Assembly: GCA_947044405.1 (NCBI GenBank)
Contig: CAMRHE010000156.1
Location: forward strand, 2,275,001 to 2,339,000
Direction of reading: 5' to 3'
From: Leptodactylus fallax
Taxonomy: Eukaryota; Chordata; Amphibia; Anura; Leptodactylidae
DNA: 64,000 nucleotides
Positions 34,302 through 47,376 of this stretch are shown here, piece by piece (the stretch's first letter is position 1; each line of letters begins with the position of its first letter). Below the pieces are notes generated by a model. It searched no databases. It was not told the origin of the DNA and saw only the letters and a list, made by a program, of their open reading frames with translations. Made by a program: the position numbers and the translations under genes.

Positions 34302-34421
34302 ATCCTGAATGTATTGTGAATCAAGACAGAATCAAGGACGTTCGAACATGGCTTAAAGATCTGTCCAATTGTATCGAGCCTGAATCACTAAAAGCTAGCC
34401 CTCAATTCTCATTTGGGAGAG
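34302..34421 (+). CDS. weak candidate internal exon, unknown gene
   Basis: A pyrimidine-rich tract and AG (CATTTTTTCTCTTCAG) precede 34302, and a GT donor-like GAGAG|GTCTG follows 34421. The interval is 120 nt and open in the frame giving PECIVNQDRIKDVRTWLKDLSNCIEPE and onward to FSFGR. The translation is hydrophilic, of ordinary composition and unlike any repeat in this window. The open frame extends upstream to 34205 and past the donor to 34462, so openness itself is weak evidence. I do not recognise the protein. It could equally be chance. Confidence 0.2.
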
Positions 34422-34462
34422 GTCTGTTTTCTGACTTGGTCACTTGTTTAACATTTTTTTAA

Positions 34463-35350
34463 TCAATTTTGTATAGTTTTGACTTTTGAGAAAATAAATC
34501 TTCTCTTTGCATTTTTCTTCCAGAATGTAGGTGATGTATCTCAAGAAACTCACTGTATTTTTCAGTATTTTGTTTAAAAGGTTTGCAAGACTTTGGTCTG
34601 TGTTTATATTAGCAGGTGTACAGACATTTTACCATTAACATGTGTTTGACTCATATTCTAGTTTATGTTAGAATTAAGTCTACCAATGTGTGGTTGCTAA
34701 TGTTATTTTAACACAGATCTTCAACTCTCCTTTATTTTTCTTCATACTCTGTGGTGCCTTTATTGAGACTCTGTTCAGTAAAAACATTGTAAAAGGTGTG
34801 AGGGCAGGTCTGCAATGTGTTCATGCTGATTCTCAGGTGAATGCTGTACTGAGATATACACATTTTATGCTAGAATTCACAACATGCATTGATGAACTTC
34901 ACAAAAAGTTTTCTGGAGCTTCAATAGTGTACAATACTTCATAATTACTATATATGTTTGCCCTGAAACTCCATACAACCATTCAGACAAGGCTATCCGC
35001 CATGAGCTGCTCCATTCTTTCGTCATAATTTCTTGCATCAGTTTTTTAATCATTGTAAGAATAGGAAAAGACATATCCCATGAAAAATTGACTAAACTAA
35101 ATATCTGAATTTATGCAAACAAGAAGCTATGCCAGGATAGGTGTATGGAAGAAATGTAAGTGACGACAGCTGTCCTTAGAGAATAGTGGCCCGGTTTATG
35201 GGAAAAAACTGACTTGTTTTTCTAATAACTAAATGTACCCCCGTCTGTCATAGGCTTACCTGAACGGCCCATTTTTTTCTGTTGTGTTAGCATCCTGAGG
35301 ATGTTGTGATTTAATGGCAATTCTGCATTGAGGACTAGTTACTGTATTTC

Positions 35351-35406
<56 letters not shown>

Positions 35407-36228
35407 TCACTTAATATGCCATAGTGTTGTTGCTTCTCCAGAATTACCCTTTTTATTAAGGATTCCTATATACTTCCAATAACTGTCTGCTTACACTTAT
35501 CCTTTTGGCATGTATTCTTCCTGACTCCCTCATACACACCTGGCCAAGACTGCATATGTTTTCAATAGGGAAAAAACGTGGCTTATCTTCTGTGGTAATA
35601 AAGGACCGGAAATAAATGATAAGGTTCAACATGCCCAACTCTTCCTTCCTCTGACATCATCTGTCAGGGGAGAATCAGGAGTTCCCCATGCACCTAAAGT
35701 AGTTGACTGGAATTAGTGAATTTTGCCACCTGTACACTTTGAGATTCATTTTGCTCATTCTGTATCTGACCATCTGTTTTTTTCATTGGTGGTTCAGTTG
35801 ATTGTACTTAACAGTTATACCATCTTTGCTGTAACACAAATCAAAATTCATGGAATTCTCTTGTTGGGTTTCTGCTTATATTTTAGTCAATCTGAATAGA
35901 CTCAGCAGCAGTGTAAAGTATTATGGACTTACAGAACAGCAGCTTGAGTCTGCGATTGGACAGTTGCCAGATTTAATACAGTAGCTCACAATCAGCTAAT
36001 TTACTGTCACCGATGTCATACCTATGTTCTGGCATGATGCTAACAAAGAAAAAGCAGTCAGTGTTGAAGAAAATACATTATATCTATTACAGAAGGGCCA
36101 CAACTTCACATCCAGAGTTAATCCCTTTTTCACATTTTGAAAAAAAAATGTGTTTTTTGGAATTCTGCTATGTATGTTAGGTTTTTCTTTTAATTGATGA
36201 AAAGCATCCTGCTTTCCAACTCGGAAAA
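34463..36228. other. no gene; ATT microsatellite
   Basis: A pure (ATT)n run of about 18 units lies at 35350-35403. The rest has no recognised repeat or domain. Confidence 0.4.
35350..35403. repeat. (ATT)n microsatellite
   Basis: Uninterrupted trinucleotide run, likely length-polymorphic. Confidence 0.95.
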
Positions 36229-36230
36229 TA

Positions 36231-37735
<1,505 letters not shown>

Positions 37736-38126
37736 TAGTAGGAGCATTGTCCTCATAAATACACCAGACTAATAAATTGTGTCTTAGCAGAGGATGAATC
37801 ACATTTTGAGGTTTGCTATAAGAACCTTTGGTTTCTTTGCAAACTCATGGTTCCTGGTGCAGAGCTTGTATTCTTATAAAAGTAGCCATACATGAGATGG
37901 CTGTCTGGGGAGTAAGAGCTAAACATGTTGAAATCCCCTCTCCCGCCCACAGCTGAAGCCATGGAATAGTTTGGCTGCCCACATACACACTAGATGGTCA
38001 GTTGTTTTGTCCATCTAATGTGTATTGACAGCATTTATATAGACAAGGGGTCAAGATGTTGAACTTGGACCCTTGGGGTTTTATGTAAGTAGTAGATGGG
38101 ATATAAATGTTAGTTCCAGTCAATTC
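37736..38126. other. no gene or repeat recognised
   Basis: Unassigned sequence between the Tc1 remnant and the L1 insertion. Confidence 0.35.
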
Positions 38127-38141
38127 TTAACTTGTAGATTT

Positions 38142-38916
38142 TTTTTTTTTTTTAATTAAAATATTTATTGCAGTTTTATAAGAATACAACAAGGTCCAAA
38201 ACAGACCAATTACACAAAAACACACACATACAAAAATAAACAATGCAGACCGGGACCACCAAGGGAACCCTAGACGGGCCCAGCCAGCCAGGCAACAGGA
38301 GTATGGAAGAAGAAAAAGAAAAGGGAGAACGAGTGGAGGTAGAAGGAAGAGAGAGAGGGAGAGCAAAAAAAAAAAAAAGTGACAAAAGCAGAGAAGAGAG
38401 GAAGAGAAGAGAGAAAAAAACACAACAGCGGGGGGGGGGGGGTCAGATAAGGGGTTTGAATAGGGGGCGAACAGAAAGACATACCATATAAGAGTCCCAA
38501 AGAGGGTTCAGAGAACCATCTGTGTCAGGTCCTCAGCAGCCGGACTCGCAATCCCCAACATGGGGGCAGATATTAACAGATATGCAGTTATAGTACCGAG
38601 GCCAATGGCAGAAACCATGTACAAAGCACCATGCCCAGGACTAAGAGGAAGGCCCAGAGTCCAGAAGTACCTGATACTCTTCAGAGCGTTGAAATTCCAA
38701 CCAGTAGAACCAAGTTTTGTTAAAGACTTCAACCATGTCATGCAGGAAGGAAGTGAGGTTTTCCATGTGCATAATCTCATTGACCTTTAGAATCCAGAGG
38801 GAGAGAGGAGGAGGCTCTACTTGCCTCTAGTACTGCGGGATGCAGGCACGGGCAGCAAGGACCAAAAAGCGGAGAAGTGAGCGCTTGTAAGTTCGAACCG
38901 AAGACTTGCAATGGTG
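38142..38916 (-). mobile_element. 5'-truncated L1/Tx1-type LINE insertion with 15-bp TSD
   Basis: TTAACTTGTAGATTT occurs at 38127-38141 and 38917-38931, an exact 15-bp target duplication. The insert is in minus orientation with its poly-A seen as a T-run at 38142-38153 and an AATAAA signal at 38169-38164. The 3' untranslated part is rich in CT runs (on minus) and contains a 12-base homopolymer near 38431-38442. The end of an ORF2-like protein is readable near the far side. These are hallmarks of target-primed reverse transcription by an L1-clade element. Confidence 0.9.
38640..38800 (-). pseudogene. LINE ORF2 C-terminal fragment
   Basis: On the minus strand the frame reads NEIMHMENLTSFLHDMVE and FNKTWFYWLEF before stopping near 38645. 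A short patch ending in FxKTWxxWxEF is what I recall at the C-terminus of frog Tx1/L1 ORF2 proteins. No endonuclease or reverse-transcriptase motifs remain because the copy is 5'-truncated. Confidence 0.6.
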
Positions 38917-38931
38917 TTAACTTGTAGATTT

Positions 38932-41900
38932 AGGATAGGAGGTGTGCCATAAAATAATGTCTCAGAAAGAACTGCAGTTTTGATATTGGACCCTAAGAGT
39001 AAATTCAAGAGTTTATCTAAATTCATTGCTTAAGCAATGCTGCTTTGTTTGCATGCTGTGTGAAATTATTCCTCCCATTGTTTACACATCATGTACTTGG
39101 TCCCCGGCCTGCTCTATCTTTTTATTTAGCATTATAGGACGAATGACGTGAGTCACTGCTCTCTGGAGGGGAGGGGGGCTGAATTCTCTGGATTACTTTC
39201 AGAGCTGTTATCTCCTGCTTTTCCATCCAGGCAATCAGGTCAGCTATTTGCAGTTTGCTATTAAGATTAAGATAGTAAGATAACATTGAGTTTACTGCAA
39301 GTCCATTGTTAGTCCAGGCAGCATGTATATGTTTTTTTCTGTGTAAATATGTGTAATGTAATATATATTTACTGTGAATATTGATCTGCATTATTTTAGA
39401 TTTCTAGTACTCATAATAAATAATCTCTTATGGTAAAGGCAATGTCTATATCTATTGAGGGCGTTCATAGTGTTCTGTTCATCAAACAGTCAAAGCCCGC
39501 CCACCAGATTGTTGAAGAATACAAGAAGTAAGAAGAAGAGACAGCAAGCAAACTGGTGAGAAAGGGAGATTGGAAAACCAGTTTAACTATGCTTGCCTTG
39601 CCCAGTAGTAGTAGCCTTGGGATCAGTACCAAGAAAACTGTGATTCCCAACATTCCTACTGCTCTCAATGACCACTTAATAACATTTTTACTGACCAAAT
39701 CTTGGTGTGGGTGGGTGAACCATCATATAATTTTGTAATCGGACTCAGGTTTGTTGTCTGCTGTTGGATGCAATTTATGCCAAGCATCTTTGGGCAGCTA
39801 CAATTGACAGGTTCTGCTGCCTTGTAATTAACTCTGGATGGGAATCACTACCATAATAACATTATACTGGAATGATTCACTAAAGATTAGCCTTCATTTT
39901 TTTTTTTTAATATTAAACACACGAGTTAATAATATGTATTTTCTTTAGTCACTGAATAGGTTTTTCTACCTGGATCATTTCTAATTATGAAGTGATCATG
40001 AAAATGGGAGTTGTGTGTCTCCAGTTCTGAACAACCAGGCTGGGAAGACGTGTATGCAAAGAGCAATAAATTCCTCCATTTCTGTGTTTTCAACAATGCT
40101 AAAACATCATTGCAGTTATTCCACTTTAATATAATTACATAATCGCAGCAATTATACATTACAACTTCTTGTTCCCATGAGAGTGAATGCATTGTATATG
40201 TAATTACATGAAAAGTACAGTGCACATTGTTGGATGATCATGTGCACATCTTGGCAGACAGATGTTATTGGGACTCCTCTAGTCTAATTTAGTGTACAGT
40301 GCTGGCCAGAAAATGCCTTGTTGGGTACGATTGCTGGACGTTTGGACATATTTTAGATATAACACTTTATTTTTGCACTAGTCAACAAGACGGCCCCAGA
40401 ATCACTCAGTAGCAAGACAACGAATTGTCAGAACACTGAAACAAGACTTAGCATTTGTTCGTCTTGTGTGGCAGCTCTGCCTTCTGACAAACTTTGTTCT
40501 TTAAAATTGTTTATAAATGTATTATAATGAGTTTCTGTGTTGTCACTTAGTGACTGTCAGCTTGGTCATATGTGACAGTCTGACTACAAGAGATACACGA
40601 GCAGTAAAGTCTTTTTAGTAGTGCTGTCTAGCAATATCTCACTAGCAATCAGTAAGTCAGTATTCTTTTGTATTTGTCTCAAGGCAGAAATTTGACTTCA
40701 TCTACAGCAGATATTTCAAGAAGGTTGTTGGGAATTGACTTATCTCTTGCTCTTTGATTACTTCTACATTAACTTCATTTCTATAAAATAAATTAACCTG
40801 AAGGTTGTGTATACACTAGTGACTTTTATTTCTGTAAGGAGTTTCCTATCTCTTTATGCACTTTTCCTCCACTTGAAGAACATTTGTCATTAACTATGTA
40901 ATTATGTCAAGAATAGTGCAGACTTCATGCTGACAACTGGTGGATCCCTTTTAATTTATAATGCAGTATTAAATAGTGTAGCTGTGAACTGAGCAGTGGG
41001 GTGAGACAGTAAAGCACTTTATTAACCAGCAACAGTGTGTATGTTCCCCTATATACAAATGCTCCTGGAGTTTCATGATATGGAGTTTCAGACCATTGAA
41101 GACGGTTGTTTCTGACAATCTCATGCTTGGCTTGTCTATGGACCTACAGGCTGAACATGGAAGTTAGTTGTTTTGTGTGTTTTTTTTTTTTTGTTCTTTT
41201 TTACATGGACAAAACACTCTGGGTAATTTTGCTTCACAAGTACTCGGTACTCCGCAATAAAGAAAATGGGGTTGACAGTTCATGTGTTTGTATTATACCA
41301 CCTGTTAGCTAAAGACCTGCTTTACACCCTGGATCAAGAGAGGTAGACATGCCATTTATGTAAGCTAATCCTGAGCTGGGACCCCACGCAGTTTATCTAC
41401 TGGACTATAAATACAATATATCCCAAACTGTTATTTATGGGGTCAGATTTTCCTGACACAAGCGCTGACCTCTATCACTCAGTGATATTTGAGGTATAAT
41501 TATTATTATAGGACTGACAAGACATAACAGTATTAACTCAGGTTCTATACCACTAATCTGCAATGAATGGTTAAGTAAATTGACAATCCGAGATACAGCA
41601 GCAAAGCTTCATGGGGTCAATTAGCTTAACCCAGCTTAATGTAGATAAATGTAAACTAACACATTAAGGCTATATACTAATTTAATTCCAAGCAGTGTTG
41701 CCAGTGCAAAGTAAACAATCTCCAGTCACACTAGTAGGCCACCCACCAGTAATCTCTGCTCAGGCTTAATGCAGTGTGACTGTAAGCAAAACAGTAATTG
41801 CAATAAACTAATCGAGCTGTGGCTGTAAACAGAGATATGGAATTCTGAACCACTATGAACAATTTACAGCCTTGTACAAATATGCACCATATTTTGCATT

Positions 41901-42280
41901 TATTCGCAATTATCAAACTTTTACATTTTTGTGTTCTTGTGTTTTAGACCTGCTATTGTTTATCATGAATGTTAGAAAGACAATATATCTATAGTTTCCA
42001 TTAGTGACATCGGTGTCCTCATTAATGATACATGTGCATTCACATTACTTTTTCTAATTACATACCGTAAATCAATGCATTGTACTGATGTACTACATGT
42101 ACATGATATTTATGCTGTATAAGAGCACCTTCTTTTACAGTCTACTCTGTAGTACATTGCTATACCCTAAACACATACTATGATAAAAGGTATTGACCAT
42201 CTTTGTATTGGCAGTTGTAGAAGTAGACTGCATACATCTTGTGCACTTTATATGTTACTTTGCTGCCTTATATATACATT
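38932..42280. other. 3.3 kb without gene or recognised element
   Basis: No domain-bearing open frame and no paired repeat ends found. T-runs at about 39898-39909 and 41179-41191. Confidence 0.4.
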
Positions 42281-42990
42281 TAAGTCCATATATATTCGGA
42301 CACTGACACAAATTTTGTTTTTTTTACCTGTTTACTGAAACATATTAAAGTTATAGTTATATAATGGGCATGGACATAAAGTCCAGACTTTAAGCTTTCA
42401 TTTGAGGGTATCCACATTAAAATTGGATGAAGGGTTTAGAAGTTTCAGCTTCTTAACATGTGCCACCCTGTTTTTAAAGGGACCAAAAGTAATTGGACAA
42501 TTGACTCAAATGCTGTTTCATGGGCAGATGTGGGCAATTCCTTTGTTATGTCATTCTCAATTAAGCAGATAAAAGGCCTGGAGTTGATTTGAGGTGTGGT
42601 GCTTGCATTTAGAAGATTTTGCTGTGAAGAAAACATGCAGTCAAAGGAGCTCTCCATACAGGTGAAACAAGCCATCCTTAAGCTACGAAAACAGAAAAAA
42701 CCCATCCGAGAAATTGCTACAATATTAGGAGTGGCAAAATCTACAGTTTGGTACATCCTGAGAAAGAAAGAAAGCACTGGTGAACTCATCAATGCAAAAA
42801 GATCTGGACACCCACGGAAGACAACAGTGGTGGATGATCGCAGAATAATTGCTATGGTGAAGAGAAACCCTCTGTATTTACTTTCATGCAGTCTTCTCTT
42901 TATGGTAGATTTGGATATTGATACGCCTACATCCTGGAGTGTGTTGTTCACTTGATTGGCTGTTGTGAAGGGGTTACGTGTTACGGCCAT
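42281..42990 (+). mobile_element. Tc1-like fragment with internal inversion
   Basis: The left part (GTCCATATATATTCGGACAC near 42285, then leader and start of transposase) reads on the plus strand. From about 42870 the sequence flips: the next stretch of transposase is on the minus strand to about 42990, after which element similarity ends. The catalytic domain and right terminus are absent. TA boundaries cannot be fixed. Confidence 0.8.
42635..42990 (+). pseudogene. Tc1-like transposase N-terminal fragment, segment inverted
   Basis: Plus-strand reading from 42635 gives MQSKELSIQVKQAILKLRKQ, a full first HTH (REIATILGVAKSTVWYIL), the GHPRKTT motif and RRIIAMVKRNP. Just after RNP the sequence continues on the minus strand. 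From about 42990 leftward, the minus frame reads TRNPFTTANQVNNTLQDVGV and SKSTIKRRLHESKYRGF, the section that should follow KRNP. So roughly 115 bp of the second DNA-binding region has been flipped in place and everything downstream lost. The overlapping RNP at both edges marks the breakpoints. Confidence 0.82.
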
Positions 42991-43048
42991 TTTTACATCC
43001 ATCACATGTCTGTGTGTTTGAGAGCACATTGATTTTAATGTGTCTATT

Positions 43049-43345
43049 CACACGTCTGTTTTTTGACTGACTGTTTATAACAGTCAAAAAACTGATATGC
43101 TCTACATTTGTATGTTTTCACGGCCATACGGACCGATAGAAATCAATGGATCCATTTTTAATTGATGTAAAATGGATTACGTCCCTTAAAAACGGATCAG
43201 TGGGTTGGGTCAAAATTAGAAAGACCAATTCATTGTTTTTTTCACTCACAGTTAAAAACTGATGCAACAGCTGCCATAAAAAACAGAACAGAACTGATAC
43301 AAAGTGGATGCAAAATGTACGTCAAAGCTTCATGTGAATTAGGCC
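43049..43345. repeat. MITE-like repeat with TTCACACG / CATGTGAATT ends
   Basis: Starts CTATTCACACGTC and ends CTTCATGTGAATTAGGCC. The interior has CAGTCAAAAAACTGAT and ATACGGACCGATAGAAATCAATGG, typical in style of frog MITEs. No clear TSD. Confidence 0.45.
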
Positions 43346-45273
43346 TAAGGGTGCAGTCACATACAGAGGCTCCGTCTGCACATTGGGCCGCTGGTGATTT
43401 TATTGACTGTTTATCGACTGCTCCTTGTTGTTGTTTTGTCGGCTACTGCACCTTTAGTAACAAGGAGCAGGCAATAAACAGTGTTTCACTTTGCTAAGTC
43501 AAAACGCAGGCGGCCTGGTGTGTGGTCTGAGCCACTTCGTGTGGTTACACCCTCAAAACTGGTTTAATGTGGTACTTGGCTGAATTAAATTATTGTCCTA
43601 GATATATCAAAATACTAAAAACTCTATTACATAGAGCTTTAGTTCTACAAATTTATATGATTATTATTATTATTATTATTATTGGTAATTACTTTGTATG
43701 GTTGGCCATTTCGAGCATGGCATTTAATAGAATGGAATGAATAAGTGGAAAATGTGAAAAATCTAAAGGCAGAAGGAGTGCAAATGAAATACATGATCCA
43801 AAGCAAGAGTATAAAAGAAGAATGGATGCTGAATAATGAAAGATTTTACCTAATCACATAGCTCTGGACTGAATTAAGTAAACAGTTTCTTTTGCATTAG
43901 TTATGCAATGAATCCCCCATGGGAATTGTGAGACCCCTTACTTATAATGGGAACAGAGGCCTCTACATCCCCTGTGTGAATGGAGTGACCACTTCTCCAT
44001 TCCCTTCTATTCTGTGCTTGGTTATCTCTGTCAGTAATTATACCCTCAGTGATTGTACATTCATTATTGATCCTGGTTATTGGTTAATTTATGCTCTTTG
44101 TGGGAAACTCCACAGAAAATATGACTCTAATAGATAGGGAGTCTTTCACAAATGACTAGCAGATGAGGTCTTTAACTATCTTGGGGTAACTCATGTTCAG
44201 AAGTATTCCTAAATAAACCTGCACTTCTAGTCCTACTGAGAGGAGGATGTGACTGGACTCAGGATTGGAGTATGGATTTTCTGATATTTAATTATATTTA
44301 TTCCTGCTGCTGGATGTAAATATACAGCTCTGGTGACTTAGTCATGAAGATTGAGAAAAACTGTTGTGCCTGCACAACCACCCACATGGGGGAAAGGGGG
44401 CATTAAGGGATTGCTTCACTATAGCAGATTCTGTGGATAGGTACTAAGTGTCTGATGCCACCTGTAGGACCCACAGTGATCAGGAGGGGGAGGTCCCATG
44501 TCCACATTTTATTTTTGGCTTTTTAAATACACTGATGGAAAAATCTCTTTCAAATATCTAAATTAGCTGTGTTCTAAAAAAAGAAAAAAATGTTCAAAGG
44601 CAGGAACAAAGGGGGCACTGAGAGGGTACTACAGAGAACTTTGTTTCTTTAAGTATGAAAAGGATTTTTTCATATGATCAAAATTAAATAATTGCTGTTA
44701 ACTTTCAAGAAAATGTAAATTCCGGTTAACAAAACCTGAAGGATCCACAGCAACATTTCAGGTGGGTGCTGGTCTTTACTGAACATCAGTGATAGATCCA
44801 AGTGGATTTATGAGCTGAAATCTGTCTACTGATGTAAGCATGACTAGCAATGGTTTGGAATGATGATTGCTAACACTTGTACAAACTGTTATCCTAAGAA
44901 TAGGTCCCTTATACTGTATATCCTACCACCAATCATTTGAGGGTTTTTGCACAGAGTATACATTTCAAAGGCATATTACGAATAGTATATGTGATGGTAA
45001 CCTAATATAACGAATAAATAAAAATAAAATGTAAGGTTTTATTTAAGGAACAGGTGCATGAAGTGTAAGATGTATGCATAAGCAACTGTACAAGATATAA
45101 GCAGCTAGTAAGGTCATTAAGCGGGTTGTTAGGAAAATAATGCTAAAGCACACAATTCGTCAATCTTAAAAAAGCAAATATAGAGCAGTGCCAACCATCA
45201 CAGGATTCACAACTGATAGTTACAAAAGGTAACGGAATCACATTGTATGAAAATGTGTTTTGGGGTTTTCCAC
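43346..45273. other. no gene; small TTA microsatellite
   Basis: (ATT)n of about 8 units at 43660-43683. Otherwise unassigned. Confidence 0.4.
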
Positions 45274-45515
45274 TTAAGGCCAGGGCCCGACATGGCATAA
45301 ACACTGCGGAAAAAAGTGGCATTTTACATTCACAACAAAGTGGATGGGATTCACCCCCACATTGCGGTAAAATATGCGCAGCGGACTAAAACGCCTGTGG
45401 TTTCCCTGCGAACTTTCTGTGCAAAGCGCTGCAGGAAGAATTGCGATACGTTGCAGCCACAGTTTTTCCTGCAGCGCTTTTTTGCTGCGGGACGCTACGT
45501 AGGGCAGTAGCCTAA
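45274..45515. repeat. foldback MITE family GGCTAAGGCCCCAC, copy 6
   Basis: TTAAGGCCAGGGCCCGACATGG at the left and GCTACGTAGGGCAGTAGCC at the right. The AAGCGCTGCAGG and TTGCTGCGG motifs match copies 3 and 5. Confidence 0.55.
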
Positions 45516-46387
45516 AGGTGTTATGTGGGCAGTAATAAAGCTTTTTCCCTGCACTTCATAAGCTTTATCACTAATGTACATCCGTGCAGAGCCGTGTTCA
45601 TGACGTTTGTAGGGGAAAGACTCTTGTTCCTTTATTCCTCTGTCTCCCCTGCAGCTGCTCCGTCTCTGTGACATTGACTCCCTACACACTTGGGCCATAG
45701 CTCCTTTCAGTAGAATGGAGTCAGTCATGTGACCTAGAGTCAGAGTGGTTGCAGAGGAGAAAGAAACTATAGTTCTGACCTTCCCCCATTGCCCTCACCA
45801 AAAGTAATGATTGGGGCTCTGGGGAACTGAGGTGTCCATTAGTAATAAAACTTAACCAGTGCAGGGAATGCACTAGTAAGCTTTATTACTCCCCAGATAA
45901 CACCTGTCATATCTTCTATATAACTTCACTTTGGACATTACCTCTGTGCTGTGAAGTAATTATTTTTGTTGTCCCTGTACGGCAATATCACTGTTTATTA
46001 ACTCATTACTGTCACATTAATGCATTCATTATACCTGTACAGTTATGTACTATTAGGTTTATTAATCATGTAATGTCACAGCAGTGTATTGTGACTTTAG
46101 TGTTTATTATCCCTGTGAGGAGATATCATTGTTTGTATTATCCAGTTCTGTGATATATACATAAGAATTATTCCTGTGCATTGACATCACTGTGTGCATT
46201 TTAGGGAGGTTAGGTACTAGGATTAATACTAATGTGCACACTAATTTCATGTCTTTAGTGATAACACATCAGATGACAATACAGTGGACAAGAGTAATGT
46301 GCATAGTTCAGTCTAGTAGAGAAACTAAATTGTGACTATAGATATACTCTCTTTACAGAATATGAATATAGTACAATGCATTAACTA
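45516..46387. other. no gene or repeat recognised
   Basis: 45940-46210 repeats phrases such as ATCACTGT and TTATTATCCCTGTGA several times in diverged form, possibly an old tandem repeat. Confidence 0.35.
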
Positions 46388-46986
46388 TTAAAGAAGCACT
46401 CCATTTTTACTTAAATTTAAAAGCATTTTTTGGGGCCCAACAGCGTTTTTTATATTGACAACCTAAACACAGGATAGCCCATCAGAATCTGATCGATCGG
46501 GATCTGACATCCAAGCTCTACATTAGTCAGCAGATCCAGGTGCAAGAAGCTACTGCTGTGGAATGGGACAGATGCAGCTTTATTCCTATTCAAGTAAAAG
46601 AGTGAAGAAATTAGGCGATACCTTTTAGAGGCTAACTGAGTACAATGACTGAGTTATTCACTTAGCCTCTAAAAGGTATCGCCTGATTTCTTCACTCTTC
46701 CACTACTTTCTATGGCTAACACGGTACAACATTATACTACTATTCAAGTAAAATGCACAGTATCCCAGTGCCACTGCTATAGAATGGACAGGGCCACAGC
46801 TCTGTTCCCTATTACTTCAACAGGAGAAGAGTTGCTACTGGCCTGTCCAGAGAAGTAGCTTTTGGCATCGAGAGGTAGTTGGGACAAGAGATCGCTGTGA
46901 GGTCCAGGTGTCAAAACCCCTCCGATCATAAACTGACAGCCTGTCCTGTGGATTGTTGATCAGTAAAAAATGGAAAACACCTTTAA
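46388..46986. mobile_element. TTAA-flanked non-autonomous element
   Basis: TTAA at 46388-46391 and 46983-46986, with inverted ends (AAGCACTCCATTTTT against AAAAATGGAAAACACC). Interior ACAGGATAGCCCATCA and CAGCCTGTCCTGTGG also pair loosely. TTAA targets point to piggyBac or Kolobok. A separate 140-bp hairpin (46600-46739) has inserted into it, so this element is older. Confidence 0.75.
46600..46739. mobile_element. 140-bp hairpin insertion with 14-bp TSD
   Basis: CTATTCAAGTAAAA flanks it at 46586-46599 and 46740-46753. Inside, 46598-46635 pairs with 46662-46699 in a 38-bp stem with a single G-T-compatible mismatch and a 26-nt loop. A GCTAACACGGTACAAC tail follows. No coding content. The long TSD suits retrotransposition more than most cut-and-paste transposons. 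Confidence 0.85.
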
Positions 46987-47374
46987 TTCACCACAAGCTA
47001 AGAGATCTTAATAAATTATTTTACTGCCCCATAATACTTAATACTATAGACCCTTGATGCTACAGACCTTGATTCAACGGGTTTGAAATCACTGCTGACA
47101 GAGATGCAGGGTAGAAATGAATGGAAATAGCAAGGAGCATAATGCGAATAGCAGGGAGGGACTGCTAATACATACACACCACACTGTAGTTCGCCAGAAG
47201 CCAGGGACACAAGTGAAAAGTGACGACTTATTAACAAAAGTGCCTGCTATTACTATTGTATAGTCATTCATGAATGGGTCAGAAGTTCAGGAATCAAAAA
47301 TGAGTGGACAGTAATCTTCATCTCCAGGATCATCACTTTTTGATAAAGTCTGATTTTTATGAGTATCATAGTAA
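46987..47374. other. no gene or repeat recognised
   Basis: Unassigned sequence up to the TA target of the next element. Confidence 0.35.
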
Positions 47375-47376
47375 TA

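Noticed and set aside
35350..35403. CRISPR-like or structured repeat array
   Set aside because: Simple ATT microsatellite without spacers; no CRISPR array exists anywhere in the window.
38127..38423. 98-codon minus-strand frame rich in Phe, Ser and Leu
   Set aside because: Translation of CT-rich low-complexity LINE 3' UTR, not a membrane protein gene.
42445..43029. 194-codon minus-strand protein
   Set aside because: Only its first ~45 codons are genuine transposase sequence (the inverted segment); the rest is the antisense of the plus-strand part.
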